Part shown: piece after piece, positions 22,035-31,038 of the stretch
Layout: each line of letters begins with the position of its first letter
Position numbering within the stretch: the stretch's first letter is position 1
NCBI GenBank assembly: GCA_032718475.1
Contig: JAUCBJ010002007.1
Coordinates: forward strand, 1-64,000
Length of the DNA stretch: 64,000 bases
Direction: 5' to 3'
DNA from: Nemertoderma westbladi
Taxonomy: Eukaryota > Xenacoelomorpha > Nemertodermatida > Nemertodermatidae
The notes under the pieces: generated by a model
The model's input: only the letters and a program-made list of their open reading frames with translations
The model's database searches: none
What the model was told of the DNA's origin: nothing
Made by a program: the position numbers and the translations under genes

Positions 22035-22940
22035 TACTGTATAGATTTTTACCTCATGTATATGTTTGTTGGTAGTTTTAAAAATTCTGTAAAGGTCAAC
22101 ATATTTAAACCGTTAAGAAAATATTTTAATGAGTCAATAAACATATAATGGTGAATCGAAACTGATATATTTACAAACTATTGTCTATTAGATATAAACT
22201 GGAGCCCTGTGTGGTAAATGTTCACTTTCGGCAGTATTTGACAACTAATATTTATTATTCTGTATTATTTTAACTTCTAATAATTGGCGAATTGCATATA
22301 TTTCCTTATCATTATAATTAATGTATATCCTTATTTATAATTACTATTTGTTTGCTTAAAATATTATTGGTTGAATATATTAGATTGTTTTTTTTATCCA
22401 TAACCATGTTTTATTCAAACATTAAGTGGGGTTCCCCATCCTTCGGTTGTTATCAGCCATGGGGCGATCTTAATGTCCAATGATATGGACTGCGCTTATC
22501 TTACTCTCCAGGTAATATCTGTGGGGTAGAAGCTCAGATACAATAATAAACAGATCCCCGGATTATATTATATGAAAGATTATAATTACTTGCGAGTTGT
22601 GAATATTAGAGGATACAAGTTATATTATACTGTACTGGTACTGCATTTTCTATGAGGTATGTTTAATTGTACTACTCGAGCAGTGATAAGGCTCAACGTA
22701 TAAAGCTCATTGCTTCCAATGAGCTGTCATGTCATGTCAACGTTTGACAAGCCTGACATTGAGTGCGTCTTTCGGACTGTATACAGTCTCCCCTCAGCGT
22801 GTGGGTATGTCCCACTACATTATATTACATTTAATATATTTAGTCCAACTTCAGTCGTTGATATAATGGACAGTGGACAAATTCAAAATGAATAAAACAC
22901 ACAGTAATAATACTACCCACTAAGTAGAATGAATAGACTA
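22035..22940. other. AT-rich spacer without recognised gene
   Basis: Lies between two RTE-like fragments that point their 3' ends at each other. Only a short GC-richer patch at 22420-22560 stands out; no domain or RNA gene was recognised. Confidence 0.5.
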
Positions 22941-23159
22941 TAACTACTAGGACTAGGATCGGCATGCTGCATTGCAGCTGCATTTTTAAGAATGCTGTGC
23001 CGGCTTGTCAACAAAATTGCACCGCCACAACTCCCTATCACCCATGACAGTTGCTAGATCATCCGCATCTTCAAGGCCAGTGTCCTTTAAGATGCGTCTC
23101 AAGAAAGTCATGGGCTGTCCACCATGCTTATTCACTCCATGATGCTGCCAAAGTACAAG
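22941..23159 (-). mobile_element. RTE-like LINE, very short 3' fragment (copy 3)
   Basis: About 210 bp of the LINE 3' end on the minus strand: TAG/CTA-type tail, GATCGGCATGCTGCATTGCAGC, then the coding sequence of the last about 60 residues. It stops at a sharp junction (GTACAAG to TCTATAAACC) at 23159, the usual result of severe 5' truncation. Its first codons match copies 1, 2, 4 and 5. Confidence 0.9.
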
Positions 23160-23194
23160 TCTATAAACCCTCTATTGACTGGCCATATCCCAGA

Positions 23195-24395
23195 AACGTG
23201 AAGCAGGCCCGGCTCTTCTGTTACTCCCTCATTAGTGGTACCCATATGTATGTATATGGTCCAACCATTGTTATATTGGTTATATTGATTGTTTGAAACT
23301 TGTCTTTTACGCAATTGGGGTTTGTTGGGGTTCTGGTTTCGATGAAATATATACGAGTTGCACAAAGCGTATCAAACTTATATTTTTCGGTGCTGTGTGC
23401 AAATTTTGGTGCTAGCATGAAATTTTGAAAATCCATTCAATAGATGAAATTGTTGTGACAATTTATTTCTTGCGTATTAGAGGTTTATGGCTGTTCTGAA
23501 TTCAATGGAATATATAATTATCGAACTAGACATCTCAAACTTGTATTTTTCGGAAGTGGGTGCAAAATGTGGTGCTAGCACCAAATTTTGAAAACCATCA
23601 AATATATCAATTGATTGTGTCACCTTGTTTCTTGTGTTATATGGGTTTGTGAGGGTTCTGAATTCAATGGAATCAGTAAAAATTTCATATGAGTTTTCAA
23701 AATTGAATTTTTCGCCGGCGGGTGAAAATTATTATGCCAGCACCAAATTTTTGAAAATAAGCAAATTGATCAGTTGATAGTATCATCTTGTTTCTTGCGT
23801 TATACGGGTTTATGAGGGTTACCTACCACATGACAACATTTGCATTGAGATAAAGTAACTTAGTCATTCATTGATTCGCGTATATTGACAAGGTGTTAAA
23901 TCCACAAATATGAACAATGTTCATATTTGTTCATAATGTTCATTGAACATTTAGACATTTTTTGTGTGATTTATAAGACCAATTAGATGTTTCTGGGGTA
24001 ATTTGATGGTACTGAGTTCGAAAATGGCATTAATAACGACTCAAAATGAAGTCCAAGTACTCTATAGGTGAACAATTTTGAGTTTTGTTATTGTTCGATA
24101 ACTGACAAAATTTAAATGATGATTGGTGATGTGGCCAGGTGTTGCCAGTCTTGATTTTTGGTGTGATAGCAAAATTTGATGAGGGTAATCGAACGAATTT
24201 TCAAATTATCGCATTTGTCGATATTTCGCAAATTAAATTCACAAATATGATATTTTTCACAATTTTTCTACTAAATATGGGACAAATTAGATGTTTCTCG
24301 GGTAATTTGATGGTGCAGAGATCGAAAATAGTGCCAAAGGCTACTTAAAACGAAGTCCAAGTACTCTATGGGAGAAAGTTATAGTTATAGCACTA
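23195..24395 (-). repeat. Composite dispersed repeat, copy 2 (inverted)
   Basis: The reverse complement matches 6342-7750: the roughly 160-bp units (landmarks GAATTCAATGGAAT, TTGGTGCTAGCACC, CTTGTTTCTTGCGTTATACGG) at 23290-23830, then the 350-bp-type segments with GGTAATTTGATGGT and AAGTCCAAGTACTCTA at 23980-24375. The 47-bp tandem tract of copy 1 is missing and a short TTCATATTTGTTCATAATGTTC inverted tract is present instead. Confidence 0.85.
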
Positions 24396-24689
24396 ACTCG
24401 GGATTTTATCAAACTGATAAAAACACATTCATTCCAGCCAATACCGCACATACACACTGACTATTGGGTAACGGCCATATAGTATAATTATAATAGTTCG
24501 CTGATGGTTCACAGTTCTGACTCGCCCCACAATCACTAGATATCTTTGTCAGCTGATTTGTGGTAGCTTTGAATAACACCAACTTCCAATTGGGGCAAAC
24601 CAGTTTTGTCATAATTTTGTTGTACATGTTAGTGTAAAGGAAATGGCCTGTCAACAGGTTATCGAAATGGCCTGTCAACAGGTTATCTT

Positions 24690-25130
24690 ATCAGCTGCCA
24701 AGAAGATATTACTATTCAAGATGCAGACAGTTTTGTGAGGGTAGTGTAAAAATATCATTCCAAAGTTAAGGTAATTGAAGGCAATGGATCACCCTCTATC
24801 GACTATTCAGATTTGGACAGTGCCTTTGCTGTGCCTGGGGTAATGTCGAAACATTATTTTGAAGTTGTTGGAAATAAAACGTCAATTTTGAATACCATCA
24901 AGACTGATACATCAGGTTGTCTGATGAATCTTCATCAGACATCCTCCAAAATCACAATATGTCCCAGGCGATTATGTATCCATGGCCTATCCAATAGAGG
25001 GTAAGAAATCACATCAATTATTATTTGTTGGATGCATAGTTGAAGTAATGAACTGTGACCTATCTGGGCAGTTCTTTAAAAAACAACGAATTGAATTGAA
25101 ATGTTATAGAAATTATCAATGAATTGAAAT
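24690..25130 (+). pseudogene. Decayed transposon protein C-terminus (GDYV domain)
   Basis: A frame beginning near 24960 reads VPGDYVSMAYPIEGKKSHQLL then FVGCIVEV and ends at about 25121. The pattern GDYV...GKK....(Y/F)VG.IV is the C-terminal Tudor-like module often found at the end of transposon-encoded proteins. Upstream, in a different phase, 24760-24960 encodes protein-like sequence (DYSDLDSAFAVPGVMSKHYFEVVGNK), so one or more frameshifts separate the parts. No catalytic domain is present. Confidence 0.4.
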
Positions 25131-25572
25131 GTTATTGTGATAGTAGTAGTAGTAGTTATTGTGTACCATAGTTATTTGTTCCATATATATCTCATAATAC
25201 TCGAAGAAAAACGAGCAAGTTTATTGTTGCTGACTTCCGGTATATATAGTGGTGAGAAACAATCAAAATTCGAGTTCGATGAAGAAGTAAAAAATTATTG
25301 ATATTATCAGTCAAATTATATTAAATTATTTAGTTAGCATTATGACAGTAAAAATGGTTTTATTAATAAATAAGGAAAAAAAACAATTTAAATAATGAGT
25401 CAATGCATTTCGGATTACCTCTTCAGGACTATTATTAAATATTTGAGTTTGTAGAAATATTTAAAGTTTGGGCCCTTGCAATATTGGTCGTAGGGGCCGT
25501 TGTTGTAACTAATTGCCCAGTGTGATTTGTTGATGGGGTTGATAACAATGGAGCAGCAGTGGTGGCGGCGGG
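25131..25572. other. No gene recognised
   Basis: AT-rich and featureless apart from a (TAG)n run at 25142-25156 and a GGCGG-rich patch at 25550-25590 belonging to the following minus-strand gene fragment's 3' region. Confidence 0.4.
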
Positions 25573-26052
25573 TCACAGCGGGGCGGTGGGGGGAATTCCC
25601 TTCTTTGTTGTTGTAGTTGTATTATATCGATCAGCAGTGGAGAGAGGCGAGTTTAATGTTGGGCGCAATAACCTCTGAAGGTGTGTCTCGTATGGCTCCC
25701 TTATATCCGGGTTACTACCGTAGCACTGAAATATAGGGGTTATATTGAATTTCCCCGACCCACACGAAGCAATATGTTTGCTGACTTTTAAGACGCGCAA
25801 ATGCTGGGAGTTGATTTGCTGTCGGTGTAAAGCCGTGCGCGCTCTAAAATTGCAGGTTTGGCCTATGTAAAAATCACGGCACGTCATGCAAGTCAAAACA
25901 TATACCACATCCATACTGTCACATGTCATGTGCGACTTTATTATGAATGACTTGTTGTTCTTTAATGTTTAGACGATTACCTTCAATTATGATTTTACAT
26001 AGTTCGCAATGTAACTTGTTACACTTTGTTACGCCGGCGATTTTGGTCTCAT
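25573..26052 (-). pseudogene. Penelope-like retroelement, GIY-YIG endonuclease end
   Basis: The minus-strand frame gives KCNKLHCELCKI, then NRLNIKEQQVIHN, then CDSMDVVYVLTCMTC and RDFYIGQT, followed by FRARTALHRQQI, VSKHIASC and a C-terminal RLLRPTLNSPLS. This is the order seen at the C-terminus of Penelope-like reverse transcriptases: a CxxC linker and a GIY-YIG nuclease (here VVYVLTC...FYIGQT, with R and H downstream). The catalytic arginine (FRAR) and the HxxC zinc-like pair are visible. The reverse-transcriptase half is absent; the frame begins shortly after a stop at about 26053. So it is a truncated 3' fragment. Confidence 0.8.
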
Positions 26053-26355
26053 AATACTTTCAATGATTCGCATGATGAATTATAGGCCATGTAGCCATAA
26101 CTGCAAAAGTGCTAATAATTTGAACTTAAAACATGTCTTTAAACCAACTAAATAAATTGCGAAATTAGAGACCATTGCGGTTCCAATGAGCCCAAAATGA
26201 GTGCCATAGCACCACTAAAATGCCATTAATGAGAATTAAGTACATTCCAATATCATTGCAAGATATATATAACCTTCGGACCAGACCTCCGGTCACAGTG
26301 ACCCTTATGACTCGGATATAGTTTTCATTAAATTTAAAATAAAGGTTATTTTTGG

Positions 26356-26439
26356 ACTCATAATTAAACTAATTCTACATCTTTTAAGGATGGTGCCCCA
26401 ACGATTTGAGAACATAATTAAACTAATTCTACATCCTTT
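26356..26439. repeat. 27-bp direct repeat before the TTAA end
   Basis: CATAATTAAACTAATTCTACAT is found at about 26359 and again at about 26413, the second copy running directly into TTTAACCC. The two are separated by about 30 bp of unrelated sequence. Confidence 0.75.
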
Positions 26440-27893
26440 AACCCTCTCAGTCCCGGCATATTTTCCTACCCCATTAGTCCCGGGGGGGGGGGGGGGGGGT
26501 CATATGAACCCCCCCCCATCCAAATTCTTAAAGCAGTATGAAATTTACATAAAATACATCAGACCCGACGTTTTCGCATATGCTGAGAATAATGGTGCAA
26601 ATAATAATTTCACTGGACCATTTCTTGTGTCATTTTTGGGAGCACGAAAAGTGCTAGTAAATTTTTATTTGAAAATATTAAATACCAGGTTTTGCGATTA
26701 GAAACTTCCTTTATTTAGGTTTTCGCATATGCTGAGTTCAATGGTGACATTCACAAAGACGTTGCATTGTGTCTAGCACCTTATTTTTGGGTGCGGTGCG
26801 GCACGAAAATTACAAGTAGCAGAAATTTTGGAATTTATTTGGTCACGGATCTGTGGGTTAGAAAGGTATATAACAGGGTTTTCGCATATGCTGAGTTCAT
26901 TGGTGACAATCCTAAACTCGTTGCATTGAGTCTAGCACCTGATTTTTGGGTGCGGTGCGGCACGAAAATTACAAGTAGCAGAAATTTTGGAATTTATTTG
27001 ATCACGGATCTGTGGGTTAAAAATGTATATAACAGGGTTTTCACATATGCTGAGTTCATTGGTGACAATCCTAAAGTCGTTGCATTGTGTCTAGCTCCTG
27101 ATTTTTGGTTGCGGTGAGGCACGAAAATTACAAGTAGCACAAATTTTGGAATTTATTTGATCATTGATCCGTGGGTTAGAAAGGTAGATACATGGTTTTC
27201 GCATATGCTGAGTTCATTGGTGACATTCACAAAGTCGTTGCATTGAATCTAGCACCTGATTTTTGGGTGCGGTGTGGCACGAAAATTACAAGTACCAGAA
27301 ATTTTGGAATTTATTTGATCACAGATCTGTGGGTTAGAAAGGAATATAACAGGGTTTTCGCATATGCTGAGTTCATTGGTGACAATCCTAAAGTCGTTGC
27401 ATTGTGTCTAGCTCCTGATTTTTGGGTGCATTGAGGCATGAAAATTAAAAGTAGCACAAATTTTGGAATTTATTTGATCATGGATTCGTGGGTTAGAAAG
27501 GTATATAACAGGGTTTTCGCATATGCTGAGTTCATTGGTGACATTCACAAAGACGTTGCATTGTGTCTAGCACCTGATGTTTGGGTGCAGTGCGGCACGA
27601 AAATTACAAGTAGCACAAATTTTGGAATTTATTTGATCATGGATGCGTGGGTTAGAAAGGTATATAAAATGGTTTTCACATATTATGCTGAGTTCATTGG
27701 TGACAATATCAAAGTCGTTGCAATGAGTCTAGCACCTGATTTTTGGTTGCGGTACGGCACAAAAATTACAAGTAGAACAAATATTGGAATTTATTTGATC
27801 ACGGATCTGTGGGTTAGAAATATATTTAACTCGGTTGTATTATTGATGTATTATAATAGGATATTTCATATTTACCAGTATATATATGTGTAA
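26438..27893 (+). repeat. 159-bp tandem array starting with a TTAACCC piggyBac-like end
   Basis: The left edge is TTAA followed by CCCTCTCAGTCCCGG and a G18 run, the same layout as the element ends at 55748 and 57320. Inside, a unit marked by TCTAGCACCTGATTTTTGG repeats at 26773, 26932, 27091, 27249, 27408, 27567 and 27729: spacings 159, 159, 158, 159, 159 and 162 bp. As 159 = 3 x 53, long stretches stay open and encode a 53-residue repeat (FAYAEFIGDN, LAPDFWVR, NFGIYLITDLWVR). Units share the words GTGCTAGCACC and AAAATACAAG with the 160-bp units at 7.3 and 56 kb. The other end is unclear: no matching TTAA terminus was found. Confidence 0.8.
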
Positions 27894-27929
27894 AATACAA
27901 GCCGGCATAAAATACAAACAAAATATTAA

Positions 27930-28601
27930 TCAATCCGATTTGCAACAGTCATTGCAAATGACAACGCAGTGATCTAGACAAACAGGTTTGACACAGACTC
28001 GGCAAGTCTTTCTCACTTTAGAAAGCTTATCTTTCCGAGTTTTATAACCTGGTCCAGTTATATTACTTAGATAGATGTGGCACCTGTGTGGTTTGGAATT
28101 GCCTGGACTGCCGGGTTGATGCTGGAGGCTCAGTCTCAAAGCTGGAGGGAGAACCAAAGGTTGTGATGGTAGGCCCGATGTTGAAGGCTGTTGGGCCATA
28201 TGAGCATGACTATGTGTAAGGGACCGCAGTATACGCGCCATATTATCAATGGTAGCCTTAGTAAGGCCCCTTGGATTATCAGACCGTCGCTGTATATGGG
28301 GGAGCACCAGTGCAGCTGCGAGGTCCCACCCAATGTTGAATGAATTTGATTGTCGTGGATTACCACTGGAAGCTATAGAAATTAAAGTTTGAGAATTTAT
28401 TCTGGCTGTGTCCAGAATATAAGCGAAGCAAAGCAAACCATTGTCCAACGATATGACTTAGTCTTTATTGAGTAGCCTACCATTCGTTGGTCGACAATGT
28501 CTGTTCCTCCCTTAGAGAAATCGTAGAGTTTTATCAATGCAGGTTTACCCTTGCCAGTGCACTTCATCATGGGCTTGGTTGATGTCAGCATCAATACATT
28601 C
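27930..28601 (-). pseudogene. piggyBac transposase, exon 4 (third catalytic Asp and zinc finger)
   Basis: The acceptor TTTTCTTAG at 28610-28602 opens exon 4. It encodes NVLMLTS, KPALIKLYDFSKGGTDIVDQ (the third catalytic Asp lies in GGTDIVDQ), RMVGYSIKTKSYRWTMVCFA, then, in another phase, AYILDTARINSQTL and NIGWDLAAALVLPHI. It ends with the cysteine-rich C-terminus CRVCVKPVCLDHCVVICNDCC, the zinc-binding tail of piggyBac enzymes. The phase change near 28430 coincides with a five-base near-repeat (TTTGC TTTGC TTCGC), which looks like a 5-bp tandem duplication; that alone shifts the frame. This exon is separated from exon 3 by an intron that holds the LINE at 28760-30935. Confidence 0.88.
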
Positions 28602-28759
28602 CTAAGAAAATAAATAAACTTACGTGCAAATCGTGCATATAATATATTTATTATATTTTATATTAATTTGCTCCTGGACAATTTAGTGCAGGCATATTGG
28701 AAATTGCAGACAATCTGAATAAACTTTCCAGGACTTTTATTTTGACATGACTGGTCCTC

Positions 28760-30935
28760 TCTGTTGCAACAGCCAAGTGTGAGATCCAGCTTCACACTAC
28801 AGCTGAGCAACAGGTATGAGGCTCTTGCCTCTGAGGCGGCAGATCACTGTGAGGGCTATACTGCCTTTACAGAAGCAGTTAAGTTAGCAGCTGCAGAAAC
28901 AGTTCCTGTATACCCTCGAAACAGGAAAAGGGCCCCCTGGACTGACAACAAAATTCAGAAGTGCCGAAATGACCTTCATAAGGCGCAGAAAGAGTCCCGA
29001 CTCAAACAGACTACAGCGGCCAAGAATACAGTTAAAGCTGCATCTAGGTCCCTGAACAGGCAGTACTCTGTTAATCTACAGGAGCTAATAAACCAACAGG
29101 TTGATGCCATCAATGATGCTGACGACAGCAGGCAATCATCCCAGGCATGGAAATCGATCAATCTGCTTACTGGGCGGAAAAGCCAACCAACCACCACCAA
29201 GGTTAAGGCTGAATCACCAGCCGATCGCCTCAATGGTTGGAAAGCCCACTTTGAAAAGCTCCTCAATAATGACAGGGTATTGCCTGATAACTTTATAGAA
29301 GTAAAAGTGTCTGAGTCTGTACTCCCAGATATTCCCATTGGCGATATCTCCTTTGCAGAAGTGAAGGCTGCTGCAAAGAGCATTAAGACCAATCGTGCCA
29401 GTGGAGTAGATGGTGTTCCCCCTGAGGTCTTTAAAATACCTGAGTGTTTAAAGCTCATCTATCCCATCATAGTAGACATGTACCGTACAACAAGAGTCCC
29501 ACAAGAAATGAAAACAAATAAGTTGGTGCCAGTTCCCAAGAAGGGCAACCTAACACTCTATGGTTCTTTTCGGGGAATCTCATTGATCTCGATTGCTGCA
29601 AAACTATACAATAGAATTCTATTAAATCGCATCAGGGATCCCATTGAGAGACTGCTACGTGGAAATCAGAATGGGTTCCGTAAAGGTCGTGGGACCATGG
29701 AGCCCATTTTGGCACTTAGAAGGATAATTGAAGAGTTATCAAAAAAGAAAGACAGGCATCTGGCTGTTATCTTTGTTGACTTCTTCAAGGCCTTTGATTC
29801 GGTCTCTCGCTCGCGTATGTTCAGCATACTTTCATTATATGGGATTCCTGATGAAATTATTGCAGCAATCAGATCAGTATACGATGGTTCGACAACATTT
29901 GTGTCTACTGTTGATGGTGACACAGAACCATTTGAAGTGTTATGGGGCGTCCTCCAAGGAGACACACTTGCACCATTCTTGTTCATTATTGTGGTTGACT
30001 ATGTTCTACGCATGTCCTTAGATCATCATAATGATGATGGGGTGATGATAACTCCACCTACTGGCTCCAGAAGTCGAGGAAATCCTGCCAAGTACCTAAC
30101 TGATCTAGACTTTGCTGATGACTTAGGAGTACTCTCAGAATCATTAGAGGGAGCCCAGCGGCTCCTCAGCTCATTAGAACATGCTGCTTCTAGTGTTGGT
30201 CTTTTTATTAACTCCAGAAAGACCAAAATTCTGACAGTTAACTTTGAAAGTCCTCAGCAAGTCTCTGATCGGATGAGCATAAGCTCAAAGGATGGTATGC
30301 TTGAGCATGTGGACGACTTCTGTTACCTGGGATCATGGATCCGGAAGTCAGGTGAGGACCTTCGAATACGTAAGGGAAAGGCATGGGCAGCCTTGAATAG
30401 GCTTTCCAGGATTTGGAAGTCACCTAGAATTAATCGGAAACTTAAGGTCCGATTATTCAGAGCAGCAGTAGTTCCAGTACTCCTCTACGGGAGTCCATGC
30501 TGGGCTCTAACTGCTGATGACACCAAATCTCTGGATGGCACATTCACAAGAATGCTACGCCGGGTACATTGTGTCAAGTACAATGCACACATCTCCAACC
30601 AGACACTATATAACATTGGAGGTGTCTCATTGGTTCCCCCAAGCTTGACACTAGAACAAAATCGCCTCCGCTTTGCAGGACATTGCTTTCGCCGTGAGGA
30701 CCAGCCAGTGCATAATCTTGTACTTTGGCAGCCTCATGGAGTGAATAAGCATGGTGGACAGCCCATGACTTTCTTGAGACGCATCTTAAAGGACACTGGC
30801 CTTAAAGATGCGGATGATCTAGCAAATGTCATGGGTGATAGGGAGTTGTGGCGGTGCAATTTTGTTGACAAGCCGGCACAGCATTCTTAAAAATGCAGCT
30901 GCAATGCAGCATGCCGATCCTAGTAGTAGTAGTGC
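28760..30935 (+). mobile_element. RTE-like LINE, longest copy (copy 4), nested in a piggyBac intron
   Basis: A 5'-truncated element beginning about 28760 (upstream stop at about 28744) and ending at the (TAG)n tail at 30925-30935. It lies on the strand opposite to the piggyBac gene, between piggyBac exon 3 (ends 31039) and exon 4 (starts 28601). It carries the longest frame of the family in this window (28764-30890). It differs little from copies 2 and 5. It lacks the endonuclease domain. Confidence 0.93.
28764..30890 (+). CDS. Reverse transcriptase, RTE-like LINE
   Basis: A 708-codon uninterrupted frame beginning at TTG (no ATG at the 5' edge, because the copy is truncated). Residues 1-190 are the linker that follows the lost endonuclease (NRYEALASEAADHCEGY, NRKRAPWTDNKI, WKAHFEKLLN). 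Residues about 200-460 are the reverse transcriptase: NRASGVDGVPPEVF, RGISLISIAAKLYN, FVDFFKAFDSVSR, GVLQGDTLAPFLF and the FADD catalytic box. The C-terminal third holds LNRLSRIWKSPRINRKLKVRLFRAAVVPVLLYGSPCW in pieces and the RLRFAGHCFRR domain. The 3' untranslated region is only about 40 bp plus the TAG repeats. Confidence 0.93.
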   Translation: MQQPSVRSSFTLQLSNRYEALASEAADHCEGYTAFTEAVKLAAAETVPVYPRNRKRAPWTDNKIQKCRNDLHKAQKESRLKQTTAAKNTVKAASRSLNRQYSVNLQELINQQVDAINDADDSRQSSQAWKSINLLTGRKSQPTTTKVKAESPADRLNGWKAHFEKLLNNDRVLPDNFIEVKVSESVLPDIPIGDISFAEVKAAAKSIKTNRASGVDGVPPEVFKIPECLKLIYPIIVDMYRTTRVPQEMKTNKLVPVPKKGNLTLYGSFRGISLISIAAKLYNRILLNRIRDPIERLLRGNQNGFRKGRGTMEPILALRRIIEELSKKKDRHLAVIFVDFFKAFDSVSRSRMFSILSLYGIPDEIIAAIRSVYDGSTTFVSTVDGDTEPFEVLWGVLQGDTLAPFLFIIVVDYVLRMSLDHHNDDGVMITPPTGSRSRGNPAKYLTDLDFADDLGVLSESLEGAQRLLSSLEHAASSVGLFINSRKTKILTVNFESPQQVSDRMSISSKDGMLEHVDDFCYLGSWIRKSGEDLRIRKGKAWAALNRLSRIWKSPRINRKLKVRLFRAAVVPVLLYGSPCWALTADDTKSLDGTFTRMLRRVHCVKYNAHISNQTLYNIGGVSLVPPSLTLEQNRLRFAGHCFRREDQPVHNLVLWQPHGVNKHGGQPMTFLRRILKDTGLKDADDLANVMGDRELWRCNFVDKPAQHS

Positions 30936-31038
30936 CGCTAGGGGGCGAATAACTAGCTCAACAATTGTACTGCTATGCTAAGGCTCATCTGGACTTCATG
31001 CTGCGCGAAGTCCACACGTACGTGTTTATTTACTTTAC

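Noticed and set aside
22420-22560. Possible small nuclear RNA or snoRNA in a GC-richer patch
   Set aside because: No conserved boxes or fold could be supported.
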